Shown: positions 1 through 9,545 of the stretch, one piece after another
Layout: every line of letters begins with the position of its first letter
Position numbering within the stretch: the first letter of the stretch is position 1
Assembly (NCBI GenBank): GCA_017355425.1
Contig: CP070233.1
Span: forward strand, 2,273,501 to 2,337,500
From: Dolichospermum sp. DET69
Lineage (GTDB): Bacteria > Cyanobacteriota > Cyanobacteriia > Cyanobacteriales > Nostocaceae
Direction: 5' to 3'
DNA: 64,000 nt
The notes under the pieces: generated by a model
Database searches by the model: none
What the model was told of the DNA's origin: nothing
What the model saw: the letters and a program-made list of their open reading frames with translations, nothing else
Translations under genes and position numbers: made by a program

Positions 1-3000
1 TTTTGAATTTCTCGCTGTGAGGAAATGACTTGATACTTTTTCTGCACCATTATTGGTGTTGCTTTTTCCCCTTGGGCTTGGAAGTTTTCTAAAATTCGCT
101 GTTTTAATTCGGCTTCATTTTGGCAATTTTCTGCCCAAACTGGTTCAGGTTCTGGACTAGAACGCCCTAAAAGGATAAATTTACATTGATATTGTTGGGC
201 AATTTTAATTACACATTGGGCTGTGATTCCTTTTGCACCACCACTAACTAGAAATACTTGATCTTTGCTAATTTCTCTGGGAGAACTGGCAGTTGGTAAT
301 GGGGTGAAATCTGCAATTAAATTGACTCTACCTTTGCTGCTATATCCTACTTCTTGAATTAACAAATTTGAATCATGAATTTCAGCGAGGATATGTTTTA
401 CAGATGTTTCTGAATCTAAGTCAGGATTTAAGTCCAGGGAACGACAAAATACATTTTCCCATTCTTGATTAATACTCTTACTAAGTCCGAATAATCCTCC
501 TGCAATTGCACTAAAGTTATGTGTTTCTCCTAATCCAAATTCTCCATCTAAACGCGCAACGTTAATGAAACAACTACGTCCGAATTTTGCGGCTTGGTTG
601 AGTGGTTCTTTCAGGTATTTAGCGATTAAGAAAACATGAAGAAGAATAGATTTATCTACTTCTAATGGTGTGACTGGGTGAAGATGAATAAATGCAGCTA
701 CAGCACCATAATTATCAGCAATCTGTTTTAACTGTTGTTGTAAACTGTCTTCATTCCAATCAGTTAAAACTACTCTATTAATTTCTTTGCTGACAGTTGA
801 ATCAATCCCAGGAAAAGTTAAAACTACAGTTTTCCAACCTTTAGCGTTTAAAGACTCTGCTAATTTTTCAGTAGTAGAAGAACCATCATCAGTTATTAAT
901 GCAATGTGGTTTTCAGTAAGAGAAAATTCTAAACTATCTGGTGTGGGAAGTTGCTGTAATTTTGCGATACTGCGGCGGATATTTTGATGAGATTTAGTTG
1001 TTGTGATCTCTACTATGTCTTCAGTCAATAACTTATTAATTCCCTGGGACTGCTGCTGCATATAATTGGCAATTTCGCCCAAAGTTCTCAATTCTCCAAT
1101 TTCTTCAGGGTTGGGTTTAGGTAAGTCAGGATATATTTCTAATAAACCTCCTAAAATTTCTACTCGTTTGATAGAATCAATTCCCAAATCTGCTTCCATA
1201 TCCATTGACAGTTCTAACATTTCTACTGGATAACCCGTTTTTTCACTCACAACTGTGAGGAGAATATCGCTTAAATCTCCAGGAATTTCTACTGCTAATT
1301 TCTGTTCTTCAACTTCAGAAATTGATGTTATTAATTCCGGGTGGGGAACTTCTACTAATACCTCTGTCGTAATAATTGCTGCTGATACTTCTACCTGTTG
1401 ATTCAAGATATCTGGAACTAAAGTTTGCATATATTCGGCAATTTGTTCCAAGGTTCTTAATTCTCCTAATTCTTCGGGATTAGGTTTAGGTAAATCAGGA
1501 TATATTTCTAATAATCCTCCCAAAATTTCTACCCGTTTGATAGAATCAATTCCCAAATCTGCTTCCATATCCATTGACAGTTCTAACATTTCTACTGGGT
1601 AGCCTGTTTTCTCGCTGACAACCTTTAGCAGAGTTTGACTCAAGGTAGCTTTATCTATATTAGTTGGGATTTTGGGAACTACAGTAATGGTTTTTTGATC
1701 ATTTTCTAATTCCTCGGAAACTTGAGCAGAAAAAACAGGTTCTTTAACTGCAAAATTAGCAGTTTGAGGATTATTTACATAATTGATGACTCTATTTTCT
1801 GAAGTCAGTAAATGATAATGTTGTTGCAAAAGTTGAAAATAATCCTGGGTATATTCTTGTTGATATTTGAGATATTTTTCATGAATGCGGAGAGTATCAC
1901 CTTGATGATCATGAAACCGCATCATATTCCGTTCAGAACTGGAAATCGCTAATTGCTGAGTTTGAGATTGATGTTCTGTAGGTTCACTATTTCCCAACAA
2001 TGAATACTGTTGTTGCATTAATTGAGAAAATGCTTTTGTGTATTCTGTTTGACTGTGTAAAGACTTTTCATGAACGTGGATAATATCTCGTTGTTGCTGG
2101 CTAAATTCTGTGATGAATTTTTCTAAGCTGTGAATAACTTTTTCATAATTCTGGGGCTGAATTTCGACTTGTTCTAATTTACCATTGAGTGAAGTTGGAG
2201 GCTGTTCGTTACCTTGTATTTGATGATTCCTACTGAATGAAGTTGGCGGCTGTTCGTTACCCTGTGTTTGATGATTACCATTGAATGAAGTTGGAGGTTT
2301 GTCATTACCCTGTAATTGATTATTCCCATTAAATGAAGTTAGGTTATTTTCGTTAACTATTGGTTGGGAAGATACTACCTCTACATGATGACCATTTTCT
2401 AAAGCTTTCGCAAAGGCTTTTTGAGTTCTTTCAGTAACGTTGGTACTATTTAACCGCACATTCAAAACTTTTTGGTGAGGAACTTCGGGAATTTTAGTTG
2501 CAACTTGGTAAGGGTCTAAATTGTGCAAAAATAACCCAGCTACCTGCAATTGAACTATGGCTTCTCGGAGTGTGCGATCGCTATTTTTGGTATGATTAGC
2601 ATTTACAGCTATAGCTATGTGGGGTTGACCACGTAAAATCTCTTTTACCAAATTGGTAAGTACATTTTTAGGACCAAATTCCACAAAGCAACAACCACCA
2701 GCAGCGTAAATATTTTCAATCTCCTGTTGAAATAATACCTGATTTAACAATTGTTCTTTGAGGATTTTTTGGATAACGTGAGGTTCTTGAGGATAACAAC
2801 CACCTGTAACATTAGTATAAACAGGAATTTGTGCTTCATTGAAATTTACCTTTTCCACAGCTTGGGCAAAAGGTTTTTGAGCATGAGATACTAATGGTGT
2901 ATGAAAGGCTGCGGAAACTCCTAATAAAAAAGTAGCAAAGCCTTGCTTTTTGAGAACATCTTGAACTTGATTAATTTCCTCTTTCTTCCCAGCCAATACT

Positions 3001-5393
3001 ACTTGTTGCTGAGAATTTCTATTAGCAACTGCTACCTGAGGAAAGTTTTTAATTACCTCCGTTATTTGCCGAATATCTCCTTTAACAGCTAACATTCCCC
3101 CGGCATCAAAATTAGGATTTGCAGGTGCAGCCATAGCTTGTCCTCTAGCTTTTGCTAAGAACAAATAATCCTCTTCACTTAACACACCTGCAACCCACAA
3201 AGCTGTTAATTCCCCGAAACTATGACCAGCGACAAAATCGGGTTTAAATCCAGCTTGTTGCAATATTTTATACAATCCCGCACTAAATACCCCAATTGCA
3301 GGTTGTGCATATTCAGTTTGTTGCAACGTTGCTAACTGAATTTGCTTTTGTGCTTGATCAAAAACAGGCTGAGGAAATACTACAGTTGATAAAGGCTTTA
3401 ACCCGTCTTCACACAGCAAACTATCCATGTGAGTATAAGTTTGGCGCAAGCAAGGAAAATTCATTACCAACTCTCGCCCCATTTCTAAGTATTGTGAACC
3501 TTGTCCAGAAAACAAAGCCACCACTTTACCTGTTGTATCTATCCCTGTTTGGCGGTAGTAAATCCCGTGAGGATGTTCCCATAATTCGGCTTCAGGCTGC
3601 TGTTTTAGCCTCTCAATCGCAATTTGCAGAAATTCCCTAGCTTGCGTTAAATCATTAGCCACAAAGCCAACTCTGGCATCATTAACGGGAATTTTCTCAG
3701 TTTGAGCATCAGCAACTAATTTTTGATAGTGTTTTTCTTTACCCTCAGTCTGTAATTGTTGCTGGATTTCTTGACAACGAGATAACAACTCTGAAGGTGT
3801 AGAAGCAAATAACAGCAAAGATTCTGGAGTATGGTGTAAACGATAAGGGTGATGATGTTCATGCTCGTATTCTTCCAATACAACATGATAATTTGTACCA
3901 CCAAAACCAAAAGCACTGACTCCAGCCCTTCTCGGTTGGGTAGGATGACTTACCCAAGGTCTAGTTTCCGTATTTAAGTAAAATGGTGAGTTCTCAATGT
4001 TCAGTTTAGGATGGGGCTTACTGACATTAATTGTCGGTGGTAAAACTTTATGATGCAGCGCTAAAGCCACTTTAATGAGACTTGCTGCACCTGCGGCTGC
4101 TTTAGTATGTCCAATTTGGGATTTAACAGTTCCCAAGGCAATATGCTGTTTTTTCGGGTTATTTTCGCTAAAAACGGTGGTAATAGACGTGAATTCTGTG
4201 GGATCTCCTATCATCGTTCCCGTACCATGTGCTTCCATTAATCCCACACTGGCAGGAGAAATACCTGCATCTTTATATGCACGAACCAAGGAGTTAATTT
4301 GCCCTTCCACACGAGGTGCATAGATACTTTTATACTTACCATCGCTAGAACTGCCGACACCTTTAATGACTGCATAGATGCGATCGCCATCTCGTTGGGC
4401 ATCTTCTAGGCGCTTGAGTACCAGCATTCCCACACCTTCACCCAACATCATCCCATCAGCATCAGCATCAAAGGGTTTCACCTTATCCCCTGGAGAAACA
4501 GCAGGGGTTTTACTGAAGCACATATAGGCGAAAATGGAGTTATCGGTATCCACACCGCCAGTGATCATCATGTCGGCGCGGTTTTCTACTAACTCGCTAA
4601 TAGCCATTCTTAATGCACCCAAGGAACTCGCGCAAGCTGCATCAACTACGCAGTTCATCCCCCCCAAATCCAGACGGTTTGCAATCCGTCCAGAAATCAC
4701 ATTCGCTAACATTCCAGGAAAGGCATTTTCTTCCCATTGCACATATCCACTTTTGAGTTTTTCAATAATTTTCTGGCTATCTTCGTCTGATAAACCACTA
4801 TTTTTGAGAACTTTTTTCCAAAGTGGATCTTGCAATCTTGCACCCAAAGGCACGGCTAATTGTCTACCAATTGCTACTCCTAATACTACCCCTGTTCGTT
4901 CGTGATTAAATTGGCGAGATGTTCCATAACCAGAATCTTCTAACGCCTCTTTCGCAACTACCAAACCGAGTAATTGAGAAATATCTGTCACCTCCAAAAT
5001 ATTAGGAGGTAAGCCAAATTCCATGGGATTAAAATCAATATCTGGTAAAAAACCACCCCGTTTACAATAGGTTTTATCTGGGGCTTTGGGGTCAGGATCA
5101 TAATAATCATCTATATTCCACCGGGAAGCAGGAACATCAGTAATACAATCCACTTTCTGAATAATATTTTCCCAGTATTCCTGTAAATTCTTCGCCTGGG
5201 GAAAAATAGAAGCCATACCAACAATTGCTACATTAGTAGTTTGCAATTTGGCATTAATTTCATTTTTAAGCTTTGTGGTATCAGGCATATTTTTTTTCAC
5301 CGTTATCATTTTGAGTACAGACTTTTCACAGTTACTAATTTCAGCTTGTAACTGTGTAAAAGCAGCTTCAAATTTGGAAGCAGCCATGATCAT
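1..5393 (-). CDS. Type I polyketide synthase, PUFA/heterocyst-glycolipid type (KS-AT-ACP-ACP-KR), partial
   Basis: The frame is open from an ATG at 5393 to the left edge, giving 1797 residues without a stop. GAGGG lies just upstream of 5393; an ATG at 5387 is an alternative start. Domains in order: ketosynthase about residues 45-480 (DAACASS with active Cys254, then EAHGTGT and KSQIGHTKAAAG); acyltransferase about 620-950 (GHSFGE, Ser725); a long low-complexity linker; two carrier domains with the phosphopantetheine motif GIDSIKR at Ser1284 and Ser1407; a ketoreductase starting about 1500 with the nucleotide-binding GGAKGIT near 1720. Tandem carriers followed by KR resemble PfaA and the heterocyst glycolipid synthases (HglE type). 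It is divergent from a putative regulator and a DevBCA exporter, so I infer synthesis of a long-chain lipid or glycolipid. Whether this is HglE itself or a paralogue cannot be decided here; the C-terminus and downstream genes are outside the window. Confidence 0.93.
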   Translation of the reverse strand, partial: MIMAASKFEAAFTQLQAEISNCEKSVLKMITVKKNMPDTTKLKNEINAKLQTTNVAIVGMASIFPQAKNLQEYWENIIQKVDCITDVPASRWNIDDYYDPDPKAPDKTYCKRGGFLPDIDFNPMEFGLPPNILEVTDISQLLGLVVAKEALEDSGYGTSRQFNHERTGVVLGVAIGRQLAVPLGARLQDPLWKKVLKNSGLSDEDSQKIIEKLKSGYVQWEENAFPGMLANVISGRIANRLDLGGMNCVVDAACASSLGALRMAISELVENRADMMITGGVDTDNSIFAYMCFSKTPAVSPGDKVKPFDADADGMMLGEGVGMLVLKRLEDAQRDGDRIYAVIKGVGSSSDGKYKSIYAPRVEGQINSLVRAYKDAGISPASVGLMEAHGTGTMIGDPTEFTSITTVFSENNPKKQHIALGTVKSQIGHTKAAAGAASLIKVALALHHKVLPPTINVSKPHPKLNIENSPFYLNTETRPWVSHPTQPRRAGVSAFGFGGTNYHVVLEEYEHEHHHPYRLHHTPESLLLFASTPSELLSRCQEIQQQLQTEGKEKHYQKLVADAQTEKIPVNDARVGFVANDLTQAREFLQIAIERLKQQPEAELWEHPHGIYYRQTGIDTTGKVVALFSGQGSQYLEMGRELVMNFPCLRQTYTHMDSLLCEDGLKPLSTVVFPQPVFDQAQKQIQLATLQQTEYAQPAIGVFSAGLYKILQQAGFKPDFVAGHSFGELTALWVAGVLSEEDYLFLAKARGQAMAAPANPNFDAGGMLAVKGDIRQITEVIKNFPQVAVANRNSQQQVVLAGKKEEINQVQDVLKKQGFATFLLGVSAAFHTPLVSHAQKPFAQAVEKVNFNEAQIPVYTNVTGGCYPQEPHVIQKILKEQLLNQVLFQQEIENIYAAGGCCFVEFGPKNVLTNLVKEILRGQPHIAIAVNANHTKNSDRTLREAIVQLQVAGLFLHNLDPYQVATKIPEVPHQKVLNVRLNSTNVTERTQKAFAKALENGHHVEVVSSQPIVNENNLTSFNGNNQLQGNDKPPTSFNGNHQTQGNEQPPTSFSRNHQIQGNEQPPTSLNGKLEQVEIQPQNYEKVIHSLEKFITEFSQQQRDIIHVHEKSLHSQTEYTKAFSQLMQQQYSLLGNSEPTEHQSQTQQLAISSSERNMMRFHDHQGDTLRIHEKYLKYQQEYTQDYFQLLQQHYHLLTSENRVINYVNNPQTANFAVKEPVFSAQVSEELENDQKTITVVPKIPTNIDKATLSQTLLKVVSEKTGYPVEMLELSMDMEADLGIDSIKRVEILGGLLEIYPDLPKPNPEELGELRTLEQIAEYMQTLVPDILNQQVEVSAAIITTEVLVEVPHPELITSISEVEEQKLAVEIPGDLSDILLTVVSEKTGYPVEMLELSMDMEADLGIDSIKRVEILGGLLEIYPDLPKPNPEEIGELRTLGEIANYMQQQSQGINKLLTEDIVEITTTKSHQNIRRSIAKLQQLPTPDSLEFSLTENHIALITDDGSSTTEKLAESLNAKGWKTVVLTFPGIDSTVSKEINRVVLTDWNEDSLQQQLKQIADNYGAVAAFIHLHPVTPLEVDKSILLHVFLIAKYLKEPLNQAAKFGRSCFINVARLDGEFGLGETHNFSAIAGGLFGLSKSINQEWENVFCRSLDLNPDLDSETSVKHILAEIHDSNLLIQEVGYSSKGRVNLIADFTPLPTASSPREISKDQVFLVSGGAKGITAQCVIKIAQQYQCKFILLGRSSPEPEPVWAENCQNEAELKQRILENFQAQGEKATPIMVQKKYQVISSQREIQ
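1080..1625 (-). repeat. Duplicated carrier-domain segment inside the PKS gene
   Basis: About 180 bp around 1080-1262 and 1442-1622 are nearly identical at the nucleotide level. Each encodes one acyl carrier domain with DMEADLGIDSIKRVEI. The conserved serine codons are 369 bp apart. Third-codon positions are largely shared, which suggests a recent duplication or ongoing gene conversion rather than two old domains. Confidence 0.8.
2187..2378 (-). repeat. 48-bp minisatellite coding a 16-residue repeat in the PKS linker
   Basis: The core GAATGAAGTTGG recurs at 2187, 2235, 2283 and (variant) 2331, exactly 48 bp apart. In the protein this gives about four copies of a Gln/Asn-rich 16-residue unit containing QGNEQPPTSFNGNH, between the acyltransferase and the carrier domains. 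It probably forms a flexible spacer whose length can change. Confidence 0.8.
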
Positions 5394-5606
5394 ATTTCCC
5401 TCTTTTGATCGAACAACATAGAGGTGAATAGAAGCTTTTTTTACTAAATCAGAATTGTTAAGCTAATTAATTTCTGAGAATATAACTTTTGTGATTGATA
5501 AATACTCCGGCGGTTTAATATGAATAGGCTAATTAATTATGTAGCCTACAAATTAAATGTAAATGAAATTTCCGCCTACATTAATCTGAGCTTGGTGACA
5601 ACTCTA

Positions 5607-6117
5607 TTGCAACTCATAAGCAACTTACGTGCAACTTTATAAAAGTCTTGCAAATGTAAAATTGATAGAGCTATCTGAAAAATATGTTTGCTTATCCAAT
5701 ACAGTAATTATTATCTAAGTTTTAGCCATTTTGACCAAAGTTGCATATAGATTGCATATTATTAGTTGCAACTTATTGAAAACTTTATTTGGCAATAACT
5801 AAGAGTAACAAATCCTCTTGATATAAATAGAATTTTTAATATGTAATTATTGTCTATTAGGTTCTAATGCTAAATAGTCAATTCTTGCATCTATCCCCAG
5901 AAAGATTTTTTTGCCTTTGTAAAATTAATCACAATCAAATATATCTAAAGAGTTAAAAAAATATTTTTTGTCAACTTAAGTCCGAAATTTGAGATAATGA
6001 AAAATTAGTAATTCTTCATCTATTTAAGGAATTGAGAATTTGAGACTTGCAATTTTTACAAATCTAAGATAGTGCCATAAACAAGGTTTCATAAAACAAT
6101 TAGTTGCATATAGGTTG
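5607..6117. promoter_or_regulatory. Divergent intergenic region with repeated AAGTTGCA boxes
   Basis: The 0.9-kb AT-rich gap between the PKS gene and the gene at 6277 holds no gene. It contains repeated AAGTTGCA-like half-sites on both strands at about 5607, 5619, 5630, 5738 and 5763 (AGTTGCAACTT), and 6102. AGTTGCATATAG followed by ATTG or GTTG occurs at both 5739 and 6102. I read these as possible binding sites for a regulator of the divergent genes. No canonical GTA-N8-TAC NtcA site was found. Confidence 0.4.
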
Positions 6118-6276
6118 AAATTCCCCAAAAATAAGTTTACTCTAAATTATTAAATCAGGGAAATTTAGACTGTGAATTTTAAACAGTCTTTCAGCATAAA
6201 ATTAGTCAATTAAACTTTATTGCATTATTTGGCTTCTGCAATATTGGAATTACAAAAACTACAAGGAATTGCTGGC

Positions 6277-6606
6277 ATGAGACTATCTGAATTAGATCCA
6301 CTCATCCCGCTGAATGAGTTACGAGAAGACCTCCTCAAATTACCAAAAGGTTACTCATTTCATGAAGATGAATTGGTAGATTTTTTATCACGGAGAAGAT
6401 GGCCCGAAAGCAATCGCCGAATTGATAGAACAACATTCTGGCGGTGGCGTAATGACAATGCTATTGAACATCAAAAAATCTTCAGTCGCTTGGATCTTCT
6501 CAAACTATGTCAAATCTGTGATCATTACCGAGTAGACGGCACACGCAGCGAATACTTGGCAATTGTGCGGAAGAAAAAAGAGAAAGAGGTCATGCTAAAT
6601 AAATAA
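6277..6606 (+). CDS. Small putative DNA-binding protein
   Basis: 109 residues from the ATG at 6277, preceded by AAGGA nine bases upstream. A TTG start at 6220 is possible but has no clear ribosome binding site. Family not recognised. Residues 39-60 are basic and aromatic (RRRWPES, then IDRTTFWRWRND), which resembles a helix-turn-helix recognition helix; the C-terminus is Lys-rich. It lies between the divergent PKS gene and the DevBCA operon, with repeated AAGTTGCA motifs upstream, so it may be the local regulator of this lipid locus. That role is inferred from position and the short motif only. Confidence 0.6.
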   Translation: MRLSELDPLIPLNELREDLLKLPKGYSFHEDELVDFLSRRRWPESNRRIDRTTFWRWRNDNAIEHQKIFSRLDLLKLCQICDHYRVDGTRSEYLAIVRKKKEKEVMLNK

Positions 6607-6617
6607 AACTTTGATAC

Positions 6618-6659
6618 TGGTAATGGGTAATAGTCAGCAACTAATTACCCATTACCTAT
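6618..6659 (+). terminator. Hairpin after the small DNA-binding protein gene
   Basis: GGTAATGGGTAAT pairs with ATTACCCATTACC around an 11-base loop about 12 bases after the stop codon. The stem contains the same TAATGGG heptamer that forms the long array at 36.9 kb. There is no strong T-run, so termination is uncertain. The rest of the gap to 6896 shows nothing else clear. Confidence 0.4.
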
Positions 6660-6895
6660 CAAAATTTTATTAGTTAAATACTTTATATAACTGCCGGACT
6701 AACCAACATGAGTAAATAATTTTTGTCATTAGTAGTGGAAACATAGTTTTAGATAATCAATTTTTGATTAATCGTATTTTACTGGATATTGTATTAGGCA
6801 TAAGGTTATCAAGAGATACTATCAGGTGTACTGGCTTTTTGCCTCTTATTTAGAGTCAGAATTACTGTCATATCCCTAATTTAAAAGACAGAATT

Positions 6896-8092
6896 ATGGT
6901 ACACAAAGAAAAGCACTTATTTAGCAAATCTATAAGTGTGTGGCCAATAATGTTGGCAAGCACTGGGATTGTAGCTACTGGTGTAATATCTATTTATAGT
7001 CTTTCATATTTTCAGAAAACTTCTAAATCAGCCCCTGCCATATCCTCTATTACTGCCACACCTACTATCACTGCTGTTGCTGCTTTAGGACGTTTAGAAC
7101 CCCAAGGAGAAGTAATTCGTCTCTCCGCACCCAATTCTCAAACAGGGATAAGAGTTAATCAACTCCTAGTTAAAAAAGGAGACAAAATCCGTCAAGGACA
7201 AGTAGTAGCAATTCTTGATAGTTATATACCTAATCTTGCAGCCTTAGAAAAAGCAAAAAGACAAGTAGAAGTTAGTCAAGCGAATCTTCAACAAGTAGAA
7301 GCAGGGGCAAAAAGAGGTGATATTTCAGCGCAACAAGCCACGATTTCCCGTTTAGAAGCTGATTTACGAGGCTCGGTTTTTACTCAACAAGCCACAATTG
7401 CTCGTTTAGAAGCTGAACTAAAAAATTCAGAAACCGAAAATAACCGATATCAGAAATTATATCAAGAGGGTGCTATTTCTGCTTCTGATGCAGATACTAA
7501 AAGATTACGAATGGATACTGTAAAAGAACAGCTTAATGAAGCTAATGCGAGTTTGAAACGTACCATAGAAACTTTGCAAAAACAGTTAAATGAATCTCAA
7601 GCTAGACTTAATAGTATTGTAGAAATTCGCCCTACAGATGTCCAACTAGCTCAAGCAAATGTAAAAAGTGCTATAGCATCTGTTCAACAAGCTCAAGCCG
7701 AGCTAAATTTAAGTTCTATCCGTTCACCTATTGATGCTCAAGTCTTAAAAATTAATACTTGGACAGGAGAAATAATTGGCAACAAAGGCATATTAGAATT
7801 AGGACAAACTCAACAAATGTATGTAGTTGCAGAAGTCTATGAAACTGACATTAAGAAAGTTCGTTTAGGTCAATTGGTAACTATTACAGGTGAAGCTTTT
7901 ACAGGAAAATTAAAAGGCACAGTTACAGATATTGGTTTACAAGTTGGTAGACAAAATATCTTTAATACTAATCCCGGTTCAGATACAGATAATAAAATAG
8001 TTGATGTGAAAATCCGAATTGATAAATCAGCAGATAATCAACGAGTTTCTAGCTTAACTAATTTACAGGTACAAGCACTTATTCAACTATAA
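6896..8092 (+). CDS. devB: DevB-like membrane fusion protein of an ABC exporter
   Basis: 398 residues. A short cytoplasmic N-terminus is followed by one membrane segment at about residues 16-37, then a HlyD-type periplasmic adaptor: a lipoyl-like half (ALGRLEPQGEV, then VKKGDKIRQGQVVAILDS), a long Gln/Ala-rich coiled coil about 110-260, the second lipoyl half (SPIDAQVLKINTWTGE) and a beta-barrel region. In Anabaena, DevBCA with an outer-membrane TolC-type partner exports heterocyst glycolipids. It is first in a devB-devC-devA operon. Cyanobacteria carry several DevBCA paralogues, so the cargo here is inferred from the neighbouring PKS rather than shown. Confidence 0.9.
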   Translation: MVHKEKHLFSKSISVWPIMLASTGIVATGVISIYSLSYFQKTSKSAPAISSITATPTITAVAALGRLEPQGEVIRLSAPNSQTGIRVNQLLVKKGDKIRQGQVVAILDSYIPNLAALEKAKRQVEVSQANLQQVEAGAKRGDISAQQATISRLEADLRGSVFTQQATIARLEAELKNSETENNRYQKLYQEGAISASDADTKRLRMDTVKEQLNEANASLKRTIETLQKQLNESQARLNSIVEIRPTDVQLAQANVKSAIASVQQAQAELNLSSIRSPIDAQVLKINTWTGEIIGNKGILELGQTQQMYVVAEVYETDIKKVRLGQLVTITGEAFTGKLKGTVTDIGLQVGRQNIFNTNPGSDTDNKIVDVKIRIDKSADNQRVSSLTNLQVQALIQL

Positions 8093-8213
8093 GACTCCCG
8101 TTTAATTTCTTAATCCACTTAGGGTGGGCATTGTCCACCTGATACTATTTAATATTTATCAGAAAAACTTGAGAATTTCTATATTCTAAGAAATAAGGAA
8201 TAGGAGTAAAAAT

Positions 8214-9389
8214 ATGATTTTAAATATACCCTTGCCTTGGCTACAATTGGTGAAACAAAAAGTGCGCTTTTTTGTAGCTTTAGCTGGTATTGCTTTTATT
8301 TCTGTGTTAATGTTTATGCAAATTGGGTTTCAAGATGCTCTTTATGCCAGTGCTACTCAAGTACATAAACATCTTCAAGGTGATTTGTTTTTAATTAGCT
8401 CCCAATATAAATCTTTGACTTCTACTCAAAGCTTTCCTCGCAGTCGTTTATATCAAATATTAGGTTTTAATGGCATAGAATCAGTTGAACCGTTATATGT
8501 GCAATTTGCCAAACTAAAAAATCCCATAAATGGCCGCAAATATCCTATTTATGTATTAGGGTTTGAACCTGTAAAATCTATCTTTAAATTACCGGAAGTT
8601 GAACGAGATTTTCAATTGCTAAAAATTCCGGACCAAGTATTTTTCGACCGGGCTGCACGTCCAGAATTTGGTCCCATTGCTGAATATTTTCAAAATAATA
8701 AACCTATAACTATGGAAATATTTAGTTATTTGGGAACTATTGGTTACAAGGTTAAAGTTAGCGGATTATTTACTCTTGGACCTTCCTTTGGTGTAGATGG
8801 TAATTTAATTGTTAGTTCTTCTACTTTCTTGAAAATCTTTCCAGAACACGGAGTAAATAAAATAGATATAGGCTCAATTCATCTGCAACCTAATGCTAAT
8901 ATTAAAACAATTTTGGCAACTTTATCTAATAGTTTACCCAAGGATGTCACAGTGATGACACGCCAAGACTTTATTGACTTTGAAAAAAGCTATTGGACAT
9001 TAAGAACACCCATTGGATTTGTATTTAATTTGATGGTAATGATGGGTTTTGTAGTTGGGGTAATCGTTGTTTATCAAATCCTTTATAGTAATATATCCAC
9101 TCATTTCGTCCAATTTGCTACACTCAAAGCCATGGGATTTAGAAATAAATATCTTTTGAATGTCGTATTTCAGCAAGCTATAATTTTAGCTGTCTTAGGT
9201 TATATTCCCGGTTTTGCTATTTCTTTAGGACTATATGATATTGCGAAAGATGCAACTAAATTACCAATTGTTATGGATTTAAGTAAGGGATTATTAGTAT
9301 TTACGTCTGTGATTGTTATGTGTTTAACTTCTGGTTTCTTTTCTACAAATAAATTACGTAAAGTAGATCCAGCAGAAATCTTTAATTAA
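8214..9389 (+). CDS. devC: DevC-like ABC exporter permease
   Basis: 391 residues, FtsX/MacB-type permease of the DevC family. It has an N-terminal membrane segment (about 13-38), a large periplasmic domain, and three C-terminal membrane segments (about 270-295, 318-340, 355-372) ending with the typical KVDPAEIF. AGGAGTAAAAAT before the ATG is a good ribosome binding site. It lies 121 bp after devB. It would form the transmembrane core with the ATPase encoded at 9546. Confidence 0.9.
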   Translation: MILNIPLPWLQLVKQKVRFFVALAGIAFISVLMFMQIGFQDALYASATQVHKHLQGDLFLISSQYKSLTSTQSFPRSRLYQILGFNGIESVEPLYVQFAKLKNPINGRKYPIYVLGFEPVKSIFKLPEVERDFQLLKIPDQVFFDRAARPEFGPIAEYFQNNKPITMEIFSYLGTIGYKVKVSGLFTLGPSFGVDGNLIVSSSTFLKIFPEHGVNKIDIGSIHLQPNANIKTILATLSNSLPKDVTVMTRQDFIDFEKSYWTLRTPIGFVFNLMVMMGFVVGVIVVYQILYSNISTHFVQFATLKAMGFRNKYLLNVVFQQAIILAVLGYIPGFAISLGLYDIAKDATKLPIVMDLSKGLLVFTSVIVMCLTSGFFSTNKLRKVDPAEIFN

Positions 9390-9398
9390 CTATCTCAA

Positions 9399-9533
9399 AT
9401 TGTAGGTTGGGTTAAGCGACAGCGCAACCCAACAAAGTTTTAATCATGTTGGGTAACTTATATTCAGCGCAACCCAACAAAATTTGAATCAGATAATCAT
9501 GTTGGTTTTCCTATCATCAACCCAACCTACAAA
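9399..9533. repeat. GTAGGTTGGGTT inverted-repeat element between devC and devA
   Basis: TTGTAGGTTGGGTT at the left end is the inverse of AACCCAACCTACAA at the right end, with further copies of GCGCAACCCAACAAA inside. It fills the devC-devA gap and may form a long hairpin within the operon transcript. Confidence 0.7.
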
Positions 9534-9545
9534 TTTAATTAGCCA

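Noticed and set aside
787-4905. Several plus-strand frames inside the PKS region
   Set aside because: They lie antisense to a continuous, motif-rich PKS reading frame and show no family features.
6730-6770. Possible NtcA site upstream of devB (GTAGTGGAAACATAG)
   Set aside because: The second half-site is ATA rather than TAC at the needed spacing, so it does not meet GTA-N8-TAC.
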